This document shows, piece by piece, positions 16,951 to 25,475 of a DNA stretch of 64,000 nt (positions are counted from its first letter, which is position 1; each line of letters begins with the position of its first letter). Position numbers and translations under genes: made by a program. The notes under the pieces are model-generated. The model worked only from the letters and a program-made list of their open reading frames with translations, did not search any database and had not been told where the DNA came from. This stretch comes from Streptomyces sp. RKAG290 (lineage in GTDB: Bacteria > Actinomycetota > Actinomycetes > Streptomycetales > Streptomycetaceae), in assembly GCF_023701695.1 (NCBI RefSeq), contig NZ_JAJOZC010000001.1, forward strand, positions 4,773,894 through 4,837,893. The letters run 5' to 3'.

Positions 16951-18558
16951 TCACATCCGGAAGACGCCGAAGCCGGCATCGCCCAAGGGGGCGTTGGCGC
17001 AGGCGGTCAGGGCGAGCCCCAGCACCTGCCGGGTCTCCAGCGGGTCGATCACGCCGTCGTCCCAGAGCCGGGCGGTGGCGTAGTACGCGTTGCCCTGGGT
17101 CTCGTACTGCTCGCGGATCGGGGCCTTGAAGGTCTCCTCGTCCTCGGCGCGCCAGTCGTCGCCGAGCTGGTCGCGCTTGACCGTGGCGAGGACGGAAGCG
17201 GCCTGCTCGCCGCCCATGACGGAGATCTTCGCGTTGGGCCACATCCACAGGAAGCGCGGCGAGTAGGCGCGCCCGCACATCGAGTAGTTGCCCGCCCCGT
17301 AGGACCCGCCGACCACCACGGTCAGCTTCGGCACGCGGGTGCAGGCGACGGCGGTGACCATCTTGGCGCCGTGCTTGGCGATGCCGCCGGCCTCGTAGTC
17401 ACGGCCGACCATGAAGCCGGAGATGTTCTGCAGGAAGACCAGCGGGATGCCGCGCTGGTCGCACAGCTCGATGAAGTGCGCGCCCTTCTGGGCGGACTCG
17501 GAGAACAGGATGCCGTTGTTCGCGACGATCCCGACCGGGTGGCCGTGGATGTGCGCGAAGCCGGTGATCAGCGTCGTCCCGTACTCGGCCTTGAACTCGG
17601 CGAAGCGCGATCCGTCGACGACCCGGGCGATCACCTCCCGCACGTCGTACGGGGTGCGCGAGTCGACCGGGACCGCGCCGTAGAGACCGGCGGGATCGAC
17701 CTTCGGCTCGTCCACGGGCTGTACGGACCACGGCAGGGCGCCCCGGTCCGGCAGCGTGGCCACGATGTTCCGCACGATCCGCAGGGCGTGCGCGTCGTCC
17801 TCGGCGAGATGGTCGGTGACCCCCGACGTACGGGAGTGGACCTCGCCGCCGCCCAGCTCCTCCGCGGTCACGACCTCGCCGGTCGCCGCCTTCACCAGCG
17901 GCGGTCCGCCCAGGAAGATCGTCCCCTGGTTGCGGACGATCACGGCCTCGTCGCTCATCGCGGGGACGTACGCACCGCCGGCTGTGCAGGACCCCAGCAC
18001 CGCCGCGATCTGCGGGATGCCGGCGCCGGACATCCGGGCCTGGTTGTAGAAGATCCGTCCGAAGTGCTCCCGGTCCGGGAACACCTCGTCCTGCATCGGC
18101 AGGAAGGCGCCGCCGGAGTCCACCAGGTACAGGCAGGGCAGCCGGTTCTCCAGTGCCACCTCCTGGGCCCGCAGGTGCTTCTTCACGGTCATCGGGTAAT
18201 ACGTGCCGCCCTTGACGGTCGCGTCATTGGCGACGATCACGCACTCCCGGCCGCTGACCCGCCCGATCCCGGCGATCACCCCGGCGGCCGGGGCCGAGCC
18301 CCCGTACAGCCCCTCGGCTGCCAGCGGGGCCAGCTCCAGGAAGGGTGAGCCCGCATCGAGCAGGGTGTCCACCCGCTCCCGGGGCAACAGCTTGCCGCGC
18401 GCCACATGCCGGGCGCGGGCCTTGTCACCCCCGCCGAGCCTGGCCGTGGCGAGCCGCTTGCGCAGCTCGTCGGTGAGCGCGTGATGCGCCGCCTCGTTGG
18501 CCTGCCAGGCCTCGGAGGCGGGATCGGCCGCGCTCGCCAGCACCGGTGCCTGCTGCAT
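16951..18558 (-). CDS. mccB: Methylcrotonyl-CoA carboxylase beta subunit
   Basis: 535 residues, carboxyltransferase with two crotonase-like domains. Motifs: KGGTYYPMTVKKHLRAQE, SGGAFLPMQDEVFPD, GSCTAGGAYVPAMSDE, and NGILFSESAQKGAHFIELC in the C-terminal half. These features (AFLP, FYNQARMS) are specific to methylcrotonyl/geranyl-CoA carboxylases. First gene of the leucine operon. Its promoter region carries a large palindrome facing the divergent TetR gene. Confidence 0.95.
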   Translation of the reverse strand: MQQAPVLASAADPASEAWQANEAAHHALTDELRKRLATARLGGGDKARARHVARGKLLPRERVDTLLDAGSPFLELAPLAAEGLYGGSAPAAGVIAGIGRVSGRECVIVANDATVKGGTYYPMTVKKHLRAQEVALENRLPCLYLVDSGGAFLPMQDEVFPDREHFGRIFYNQARMSGAGIPQIAAVLGSCTAGGAYVPAMSDEAVIVRNQGTIFLGGPPLVKAATGEVVTAEELGGGEVHSRTSGVTDHLAEDDAHALRIVRNIVATLPDRGALPWSVQPVDEPKVDPAGLYGAVPVDSRTPYDVREVIARVVDGSRFAEFKAEYGTTLITGFAHIHGHPVGIVANNGILFSESAQKGAHFIELCDQRGIPLVFLQNISGFMVGRDYEAGGIAKHGAKMVTAVACTRVPKLTVVVGGSYGAGNYSMCGRAYSPRFLWMWPNAKISVMGGEQAASVLATVKRDQLGDDWRAEDEETFKAPIREQYETQGNAYYATARLWDDGVIDPLETRQVLGLALTACANAPLGDAGFGVFRM

Positions 18559-18589
18559 CCTGTCGAGCCCCCTTGCCCGTACCGCAGTG

Positions 18590-18630
18590 GTTAATGGTCG
18601 TTAACGCCCTTCAGGTTAACGACCGCTAAC
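18590..18630. promoter_or_regulatory. Double operator between mccB and tetR
   Basis: GTTAATGGTCGTTAAC (18590-18605) and GTTAACGACCGCTAAC (18615-18630) are near-exact inverted copies, and each is itself a partial palindrome of GTTAaCGgtCGTTAAC type. The position between divergent genes fits the operator of the adjacent TetR protein (LiuR-like), controlling both itself and the leucine operon. Confidence 0.75.
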
Positions 18631-18653
18631 CCCCCTGTCTAGAATGACTGCTC

Positions 18654-19298
18654 ATGAGCACCCATGCCGCCGCCCGCGTCGCGGCTCCCACCCGCCGCGA
18701 GCAGATCCTCAAGGAGGCCGCGCGCCTCTTTGCCGAGCGCGGCTTCCACGGCGTCGGCGTCGACGAGATAGGTGCCGCGGTCGGCATCAGCGGCCCCGGC
18801 CTCTACCGCCACTTCCCCGGCAAGGACGCGATGCTCGCCGAGCTGCTGGTCGGCATCAGCGAGCGCCTGCTGGCGGGCGGCCGGCTGCGCGTGTCCGAGG
18901 ACGCGGCCTCCGACGGCGGGCCGCGCGAGGCGCTGCTGGACGCGCTCATCGAGGGCCACATCGACTTCGCCCTCGACGACCGGCCCCTGATCACCCTGCA
19001 CGACCGGGAGCTGGACCGCCTGCGGGACACCGACCGCAAGCGGGTGCGCCAGCTCCAGCGCCAGTACGTCGAGGTGTGGGTGGGTGTGGTCGGCGACCTC
19101 TATCCGGACCTCCCCGAGCACGAGGCGCGCGCGGCGGTGCACGCCGTCTTCGGGCTGCTGAACTCCACCCCGCACCTGGGCCGCCCCGGCGCCCTGCCCG
19201 ACCGCACGGACACGGCGGCGCTGCTGCACCGGCTGGCGCGGGGCGCGTTCGCCGCGGCCGGCGACGCCCGGGCCCCGCAGGGCGGGAATCCGGAATAG
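18654..19298 (+). CDS. TetR-family regulator of leucine catabolism (LiuR/SACE-type)
   Basis: 214 residues. N-terminal TetR helix-turn-helix at about 14-60 (RREQILKEAARLFAERGFHGV; GISGPGLYRHFPGKDAML), followed by a helical ligand domain. ATG 18654. It is transcribed away from mccB with a 95-bp shared control region that holds two inverted operator copies, so it is most likely a repressor released by a leucine-derived acyl-CoA. A strong terminator follows. Confidence 0.9.
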   Translation: MSTHAAARVAAPTRREQILKEAARLFAERGFHGVGVDEIGAAVGISGPGLYRHFPGKDAMLAELLVGISERLLAGGRLRVSEDAASDGGPREALLDALIEGHIDFALDDRPLITLHDRELDRLRDTDRKRVRQLQRQYVEVWVGVVGDLYPDLPEHEARAAVHAVFGLLNSTPHLGRPGALPDRTDTAALLHRLARGAFAAAGDARAPQGGNPE

Positions 19299-19305
19299 AG
19301 CGGCC

Positions 19306-19341
19306 GTAATCCGCACCGTCAGTCCTTGGGGTGCGGATTAC
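19306..19341 (+). terminator. Terminator after tetR
   Basis: GTAATCCGCACC (19306-19317) and GGTGCGGATTAC (19330-19341) form a perfect 12-bp stem with a 12-nt loop, 7 bp after the stop codon. Confidence 0.75.
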
Positions 19342-19441
19342 GCGCCGAATTTCCCCCGCGAATCCCTGTCGCCTGAGTTGTTTCGGCGAGGCGCGGACAT
19401 AGGCTGCGAAACGGTCGCGTCCGCGCCTGATGGGGAACTGA

Positions 19442-20869
19442 ATGAAAAACTGCCAGGTATCGATCGTCGTTCCTTGTTACAACGAGGACGAGGCCGTCAA
19501 GGCTTTTCACCGCGCGTTGGTCGCCGCTCTCGAACCGACCGGGAAAAGCTTCGAGGTCTGCTACGTCGACGACGGCAGCGACGACCTGACCCGCACCCGG
19601 CTGACCTACCTCGCCGCGGCCGACGAGCGGGTCCGCTACACCGCCTTCAGCCGAAATTTCGGCAAGGAGGCCGCCATGCTGGCAGGCCTGCGCATGTCCC
19701 GCGGGGATTTCGTGGTGCTGATGGACGCCGACCTCCAGCACCCACCCGAACTGCTCCCCCGCATGCTGGAGCTGAGCAGGCACGGATACGACCAGGTGAT
19801 CGCCAGGCGGGACCGCGAGGGCGAGGGCCTCCTGCGTGCGTTCGCCAGCCGCTCCTACTACCGCGTCATGGGGCACTTCATGGACGTGTCGGTGGTCGAC
19901 GGCGAAGGGGACTTCCGGCTGCTGTCCCGCCGCGCGGTGGACAGTGTGCTGGCGCTCCCCGAGTCCGAGCGGTTCTCCAAGGGGATCTTCTCCTGGATCG
20001 GCTTCGACACCACCAGCTTCACCTACCACAACGCCGAACGGGTGGCGGGGCGCTCGAAGTGGGGCGGCAGACGGCTGCTCAACTACGGCATCGACGGGCT
20101 GATCTCCTTCAACAACCGCCCGCTGCGGCTGGCCGTCTACGCCGGCCTGCTGATGGCCCTGGCGGCGATGGGATACGCCGTGTGGATCATCGTGGGCGTG
20201 GCGCGCCACGGGGTGGCCGTTCCCGGCTATACCACCCTGCTCACCGCCGTCGTGGCGCTCGGCGGAATCCAGCTGGCCACGCTCGGCATCGTCGGCGAAT
20301 ACGTCGGCCGGATCTACTGCGAGACGAAGAACCGCCCGCACTACCTGGTCCGGGAGACCAGCGAGAACCCGGGCCCGCCCGCACCCGACCCGCCGCCACG
20401 GATGAGGGGCCGCGGCTCCAGCGCCTACGGATCGGGCAGATCCCGCATCGTCCGCCAATTCCTCACCTTCGCCATGATCGGCGTCGTCAATACGGCGGTC
20501 TATCTGGCGGTGTACTCCACACTCAACACCTGGATTCCGTATCTGACCGCCCACGTCATCGGATACTGCGTCAGTATCATCGGCTCATTCCTGCTCAACT
20601 CCTACATCACCTGCCGGACCAGGCCGACCTGGCGGGCCTTTGTGCGCTATCCGGTGTCGAGCCTCGTCAATCTCGTCCTGTCCGGGCTGCTGCTGTATGT
20701 CGGGGTGAGCCATCTGGGCATGGGGAAGAACATCGCCGCGCTGGCCGCCGGAATTCTCGCCACCCCTTTCTCCTTCCTGCTCGCCCGGTGGGCGATCACG
20801 TCGGGCGCGGCCCTGTCCCGGCGGCCGGAAGCGGTGGCCGGCAGCCGGACCGGCCGGCCGGGCGACTGA
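19442..20869 (+). CDS. Polyprenol-phosphate glycosyltransferase fused to GtrA-like membrane domain
   Basis: 475 residues. Residues 1-225 are a GT2 catalytic domain (SIVVPCYNEDEAV; metal DxD as DAD at 95-97; SRNFGKEAAMLAGL). Two membrane helices follow (about 226-310), as in GtrB/DPM3-type bactoprenol-phosphate glucosyltransferases. After a Pro/Arg-rich linker, a four-helix GtrA domain fills about 345-455 (FLTFAMIGVVNTAVYLAVY; LNSYITCRTRPTWRAFVRY). GtrB would charge polyprenol-phosphate with a sugar, and GtrA is thought to flip it across the membrane. Fusion of the two in one chain is notable. ATG 19442. The next gene, a large membrane protein, is probably the transferase that uses the flipped sugar. 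Confidence 0.88.
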   Translation: MKNCQVSIVVPCYNEDEAVKAFHRALVAALEPTGKSFEVCYVDDGSDDLTRTRLTYLAAADERVRYTAFSRNFGKEAAMLAGLRMSRGDFVVLMDADLQHPPELLPRMLELSRHGYDQVIARRDREGEGLLRAFASRSYYRVMGHFMDVSVVDGEGDFRLLSRRAVDSVLALPESERFSKGIFSWIGFDTTSFTYHNAERVAGRSKWGGRRLLNYGIDGLISFNNRPLRLAVYAGLLMALAAMGYAVWIIVGVARHGVAVPGYTTLLTAVVALGGIQLATLGIVGEYVGRIYCETKNRPHYLVRETSENPGPPAPDPPPRMRGRGSSAYGSGRSRIVRQFLTFAMIGVVNTAVYLAVYSTLNTWIPYLTAHVIGYCVSIIGSFLLNSYITCRTRPTWRAFVRYPVSSLVNLVLSGLLLYVGVSHLGMGKNIAALAAGILATPFSFLLARWAITSGAALSRRPEAVAGSRTGRPGD

Positions 20870-20959
20870 CCCCGCCACGGCACGGACACGGCACACGCGC
20901 GCGGCACACGACGACGGCACAGGCACACGGCGGTAACGCACGAAGGGCACCGGACACCC

Positions 20960-22474
20960 ATGACCGCGGAAGCATCGGGCACCGCAGACACCCCGCCGCC
21001 TCCGGACGCTGCCCGCCGGGAGGACCGCGACCGGGCCCCGGTGCCCCGCGCGCCGATCTGGACGCTCGTACTCACCGTCTTCCCGCTGGCCCTGCTCGCC
21101 GCGTCCTTCTGGATCGGCCGGCTGGTGCGGCCGGGCGGCGACGACTGGTGCTTCCTGCCCGTGCTGCGGGACGGGGGAGTCTCCGGCATGATCGGGAAGT
21201 TCTACCTGGAGGACAACGGACGCATCGCCAACGCGCTGATGGTCGCCCTCTACGGAGCGTTCGGGGTCCCGGGCCACCAGTGGTACGCCACGGTCAGCGG
21301 CCTGCTGATCCTGGCCGTGGTGCTGTCCTTGACCGTGGCCGCGCTGCGCAGCGCCGGGCGGACCGCGCCGCGCGGGATGCCCCTGCTCGTCGCGTCGATG
21401 ACCGTGGTGGTGTTCTTCTTCGCCACCCGGAACACGTACAAGACGTTCTACTGGCCGGCCTCATCCGTCTCGCACACCGTCGCCCCGGCGCTGGCCGCCG
21501 CGGCGGTCATCCCGCTGCTGAGAGCCCGCTCGCGCCGGGGGCGGATCCTCGCGCTGTGCACCGCCGCGGTGGCCGGGCTCTTCATCGGGACCCTCTCGGA
21601 AGGGACCTCGATCGTGGCGGGCGTCCTGCTCTGCACGGTCCTGCTGCTGAGCCTGCGGTCGCGGCCGGGCCCCGCCCGCGGCCACACCCGCCTCTGGTGC
21701 GGCATCGCGCTGGCCGCCCTGCTGGCGGGAATGGTCGTCATCTACACGTCACCCGGCTCCCGCGCCCGCCGCGACCGGTTCGGCGCCGGCGCCACCTCCC
21801 TCGCCGACCCGGACTCGCTGACCACCGCGCTGCGGACGTACGGCGACATCCTGGAGACGGTCCTCGGCACGTGGACCTACCTCGGCGCGTTGGCCGTCGG
21901 CGTCCTGCTGGGCCTGTCCCTGCGCGAGGGCGACACGGCCGCCGACGGGCCCCTGCGCCGCCGGCCCCTCCTCCCGGCCCTGGCCGGTGTGGCGGCGTTC
22001 CTGGTGGCCGGCTACCTCTGCACGGTGGTCACCCTCCCCGCCTTCGCGAACAACATGATGTCGTACGGCACCCGCACCTGGAACGACTACCTCTTCGTGT
22101 ACGTGCTGCTGCTGGCCGGACTCGGCGCCCTGCTGGGCGGCGCCCTGCGCACCCTCGGACGGGGCGCCGCGGCGGCGACCGGAGTGGCGACGGCAGCGGC
22201 GGCGCTGCTCTGCGCCGGGGTCTGCGTGGCGCTGGCCGTGCCCCTGGCGGGCCTGGAGCATGACATGAGCCTCCGGGCCCGGCACTGGGACCGCCAGGAC
22301 CGGCTGCTGCGCGAGGAGGTGCGCAAGGGCGCCCACGTCCTGCCGTACGTGCCGGCCTCGGTGGGAGAGATGCGCGACCCGTTCGGCGACCACGGCCGCA
22401 GCCTGTGGCCCGACATCTGCGTGGCCGAGTACTACCACCTGACGCGGATCACCTACTCGACCTGGCTCCCCTGA
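20960..22474 (+). CDS. DUF6056 / GtrC-like polytopic membrane protein
   Basis: 504 residues, a long Pro/Arg-rich cytoplasmic start, then about 10-11 membrane helices. The first outer loop carries GGDDWCFLPVL and FYLEDNGRIAN; an acidic-rich first loop after helix 1 is typical of GT-C glycosyltransferases that use polyprenol-linked sugars. A second loop holds RNTYKTFYWPASSVSHT. I assign it to the DUF6056 (glucosyltransferase GtrC-like) group from this pattern. ATG 20960, 90 bp after the GtrB-GtrA fusion, so the pair likely glycosylates a cell-envelope polymer. The acceptor is unknown. Confidence 0.7.
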   Translation: MTAEASGTADTPPPPDAARREDRDRAPVPRAPIWTLVLTVFPLALLAASFWIGRLVRPGGDDWCFLPVLRDGGVSGMIGKFYLEDNGRIANALMVALYGAFGVPGHQWYATVSGLLILAVVLSLTVAALRSAGRTAPRGMPLLVASMTVVVFFFATRNTYKTFYWPASSVSHTVAPALAAAAVIPLLRARSRRGRILALCTAAVAGLFIGTLSEGTSIVAGVLLCTVLLLSLRSRPGPARGHTRLWCGIALAALLAGMVVIYTSPGSRARRDRFGAGATSLADPDSLTTALRTYGDILETVLGTWTYLGALAVGVLLGLSLREGDTAADGPLRRRPLLPALAGVAAFLVAGYLCTVVTLPAFANNMMSYGTRTWNDYLFVYVLLLAGLGALLGGALRTLGRGAAAATGVATAAAALLCAGVCVALAVPLAGLEHDMSLRARHWDRQDRLLREEVRKGAHVLPYVPASVGEMRDPFGDHGRSLWPDICVAEYYHLTRITYSTWLP

Positions 22475-22533
22475 CCCCGCCCGACAGGCAATACGACCGG
22501 CACACTGCGCTCACCTGACGGCACAATGGGTTC

Positions 22534-23313
22534 ATGCCGATACCCAGCCGCGCCGCCCTCGTCGAACATCTCGTCCGTACGCGTATCGCCGGGGACGTCG
22601 CGACCCCGCGCGACAACAACCTCTCCCACTACCGCAAGCTCGCCAACGGCGACCGCCACTTCTGGCTGGGCCTGGAACTCGGCGACCGGTGGCGCGACGA
22701 GCAGGACGTGCTGGCCGTCATGGCCGAGCGGTGCGGGGTCAGCGACGACCCGGAGCACCGGTACGGCCAGGACACCATCGACCCCGAGCTCACCGTCGAC
22801 GCCCTGGACCGGGCGGCGGCCCGGCTGCGGAAGGCGGCCGCCGGGTCCGAGCGGGTGCTGTTCGCCACCGGCCACCCGGGCGGGCTGCTGGACGTCCACC
22901 GGCAGACGGCGGCCGCGCTGCGCACGGCCGGCTGCGAGATCGTCAGGATCCCGGCCGGGCTGATGGCGGACGAGGGCATGGTCTTCCAGTTCGCGGACGT
23001 CGCCGTGCAGGAGCGCGGCGCGACCCTCTGGCACACCCACTCACCGGCCCCCATGGCGGCGATCCTGGACGGTCTGGAGCGGGAGGGGCGGCCCATGCCT
23101 GACCTGGTCGTCGCCGATCACGGCTGGGCGGGCTGTGCGGCGCAGCGCGGCCTGGACGCCATCGGGTACGCGGACTGCAACGACCCGGCGCTGTTCCTGG
23201 GGGAGTCCGAGGGCACCCTTCAGGTGGCCGTTCCGCTGGACGACCACGTGCTCGACCCGCGCTTCTACGACCCGATGACGGACTATCTGCTGGACGCGGC
23301 CGGACTGCTCTGA
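22534..23313 (+). CDS. Conserved actinobacterial phosphatase-like protein
   Basis: 259 residues, soluble. Conserved-looking blocks are FATGHPGGLLDVHRQTA, LWHTHSPAPMAAILDGL, LVVADHGWAGCAAQRGLD and YADCNDPALFLGESEG, rich in His/Asp as in a metal-dependent enzyme. Streptomyces orthologues are generally labelled phosphatase, without a known substrate, as far as I recall. ATG 22534. It runs in the same direction as the two glycosylation genes, but 59 bp separates them and a link is unproven. Confidence 0.65.
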   Translation: MPIPSRAALVEHLVRTRIAGDVATPRDNNLSHYRKLANGDRHFWLGLELGDRWRDEQDVLAVMAERCGVSDDPEHRYGQDTIDPELTVDALDRAAARLRKAAAGSERVLFATGHPGGLLDVHRQTAAALRTAGCEIVRIPAGLMADEGMVFQFADVAVQERGATLWHTHSPAPMAAILDGLEREGRPMPDLVVADHGWAGCAAQRGLDAIGYADCNDPALFLGESEGTLQVAVPLDDHVLDPRFYDPMTDYLLDAAGLL

Positions 23314-23478
23314 GAGCGCGCCCGCACCTCAGCACCCGCCGTCGTCCGGGCCGTCCGGAACGGGCGGTCGTGGTCGGTGCCGGTCGTCCGGGCCGGCCGG
23401 GGGCGGTACGGGCGTAACACCGAGGACGCCGTCGACCGCGATCACAGAGGCCGACCCGCGGACCCCGCGGATCAGCCG

Positions 23479-24519
23479 TCAGTCGTTGTCCGTGCGGTCG
23501 GTGAACAGCCCTCCGCCGTCCCCGTTGCCCTCCCCGTCGCCGGGACCGACCACCGGATTCCCGCCGGCGGCCCGGGCGCGGCGGCGCTGGGCCACCCCCG
23601 GCGTCGGGTCCAGATACACCCGCTGGATCGACGGATAGCGCTCGCGCAGCTGCTGCTCCGCCTCCTCGCAGGCCCATTCCACCTGCTCGGCACTGGCCAC
23701 GTCCCGGAAGTCGACCTTCGCGGCGACCAGGACCTCGGTCGGTCCCTGGATGAGCGTGGTCAGCTCCAGCACCTCGATGATGTGCGGCACCGAGAGCAGC
23801 TCCTCCCGCATGCCGGTCCGCATCGACTCCGGCACCGGACGGCCGATCAGCAGCTGCGCGTTGGAGCGGCCGAGCACCCAGGCCACGTACACGAGCAGCA
23901 CGCCGATCAGGATCGACGCCACGCCGTCCCAGACGCCGGAGCCCGTCAGCTGGCCGCCGAGCAGCCCGCCCGCGGCCAGCAGCAGTCCGACCAGGGCCGC
24001 CGAGTCCTCCATCACGACGGCCTTGACCGCGGTGTCGGGCGTACGGCGGAGGTACCGGGTGGGGTCGGCCCCCAGCCGGGCTGCCTCACCGCGGACCTGG
24101 CGCAGCCCGGTGCGCAGCGAGTAGCCCTCCAGGAGGAAGGCGATGCCCAGCACGATGTACGAGATCAGCGGATCGCCGAGCTCCTCGCCCGCCATGAGCG
24201 TGTGGACACCGTCGTACAGCGAGAAGACCGCGCCGCCGACGAACGTGGCCACCGAGGCGAGCATCGCCCAGATGTACCGCTCGGGGCCGTACCCCAGCGG
24301 GTGTTCCTCGTCGGCCGGTTTCTCGCTGCGCTTCAGGGCGGTCAGCAGCAGCACCTCGGTGACGGTGTCGGCCACCGAGTGGGCCGCCTCCGAGAGCATC
24401 GCGCTCGATCCGCTGATCAGGCCCGCGACGGCCTTCGCCACGGCGATGCCGAGGTTGGCGGCCGCCGCGACGACGACCGTGAACGTGGACTCCCCACCCG
24501 CTGATTTCTCGTCACTCAT
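23479..24519 (-). CDS. Cation diffusion facilitator transporter (ZnT9-like group)
   Basis: 346 residues. Six helices form the CDF membrane domain, with AHSVADT (the HxxxD metal site) in helix 2 and VVMEDSAALVGL in helix 5, where the usual His is replaced by Glu. That places it in the ZnT9/SLC30A9-like branch rather than the classic zinc exporters. A cytosolic C-terminal domain follows (VLVAAKVDFRDVASAEQVE). ATG 24517-24519 (MSDEKSAGG) was chosen because the preceding in-frame residues are not CDF-like. Metal specificity is uncertain. Confidence 0.85.
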   Translation of the reverse strand: MSDEKSAGGESTFTVVVAAAANLGIAVAKAVAGLISGSSAMLSEAAHSVADTVTEVLLLTALKRSEKPADEEHPLGYGPERYIWAMLASVATFVGGAVFSLYDGVHTLMAGEELGDPLISYIVLGIAFLLEGYSLRTGLRQVRGEAARLGADPTRYLRRTPDTAVKAVVMEDSAALVGLLLAAGGLLGGQLTGSGVWDGVASILIGVLLVYVAWVLGRSNAQLLIGRPVPESMRTGMREELLSVPHIIEVLELTTLIQGPTEVLVAAKVDFRDVASAEQVEWACEEAEQQLRERYPSIQRVYLDPTPGVAQRRRARAAGGNPVVGPGDGEGNGDGGGLFTDRTDND

Positions 24520-24578
24520 GGTGGGGAGTATGTCCGCAGCCGGGCCGGGCATGTCCCTCGCGCGGCCGCGAAGCCCGT

Positions 24579-25457
24579 TCAGTCCTTCCGGGGGACCCGG
24601 ACCACGCCCTCCTGGATGACGGTGATCGCCAGCCGCCCGTCCTGCGTGTAGATCCTGGCCTGGCCGAGTCCGCGCCCACCGGACGCGGACGGCGACTCCT
24701 GGTCGTACAGCAGCCACTCGTCGGCCCGGAACGGCCGGTGGAACCACATCGCGTGGTCCAGGCTCGCCCCCACCACGTCGCCGACCGCCCAGCCGCCGCG
24801 CCCGTGGGCGAGGAGCACCGAGTCGAGCAGCGTCATGTCGGAGACGTACGTCGCCATGCAGACGTGCAGCAGCGGGTCGTCCGCCAGCTTGCCGTTGGTG
24901 CGGAACCACACCTGCGAGCGGGGTTCGCGCGGTTCGCCCACGGTGCCGAACGGCGGGGCGTCCACGTACCGCAGGTCGACCGCGGCCCGCGCCTCGATCA
25001 GCCGGTCCACGACCCCGGGGTCGCTGAACCGGTCCGCGTAGCGCGGCAGCATCTCGGCGGCCGTGGGCAGCGTCTCCGGATCGGGCGCGGCCGGCATGTC
25101 CGCCTGGTGCTCCAGGCCGTCCTCATACGTCTGGAAGGACGCCGAGAGGTGGAAGATCGGCTGCCCGTGCTGGACGGCCACGACCCGCCGGGTGGTGAAG
25201 GAACGCCCGTCCCGGATGCGGTCGACGCTGTAGACGATCGGCGCTCCCGGGTCGCCCATCCGCAGGAAGTAGGAGTGCAGGGAGTGGGCGGTCCGGTCCG
25301 CGGGGACGGTGCGGCCCGCGGCGACGAGCGCCTGGGCCGCGACCTGTCCGCCGAAGACGCGGGGCACGACCGCCGAACGGCTGGTGCCCCGGAAGATGTC
25401 CCGCTCGATCTGCTCCAGGTCGAGCAGATCGAGCAGGGAGTCAAGTGCTGCGCTCAT
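24579..25457 (-). CDS. tesB: Acyl-CoA thioesterase II
   Basis: 292 residues with a double hot-dog fold. Visible family blocks: FRGTSRSAVVPRVFGGQVAAQAL, LHSYFLRMGDP, SVDRIRDGRSFTTRRVVAVQ, the catalytic Asp region SLDHAMWFHRPFRADEW, and a C-terminal GLGQARIYTQDGRLAITVIQEG. Hydrolyses medium/long acyl-CoAs. It sits 18 bp downstream of an acyl-CoA dehydrogenase on the same strand, so the two probably form an operon in lipid or branched-acyl turnover. Confidence 0.95.
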   Translation of the reverse strand: MSAALDSLLDLLDLEQIERDIFRGTSRSAVVPRVFGGQVAAQALVAAGRTVPADRTAHSLHSYFLRMGDPGAPIVYSVDRIRDGRSFTTRRVVAVQHGQPIFHLSASFQTYEDGLEHQADMPAAPDPETLPTAAEMLPRYADRFSDPGVVDRLIEARAAVDLRYVDAPPFGTVGEPREPRSQVWFRTNGKLADDPLLHVCMATYVSDMTLLDSVLLAHGRGGWAVGDVVGASLDHAMWFHRPFRADEWLLYDQESPSASGGRGLGQARIYTQDGRLAITVIQEGVVRVPRKD

Positions 25458-25475
25458 GGAGAGAACGTAGCCGCT

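Noticed and set aside
14823..17129. 768-residue plus-strand frame opposite mccA/mccB
   Set aside because: Antisense shadow of the biotin carboxylase gene; Arg/Gly/Val-rich without motifs.
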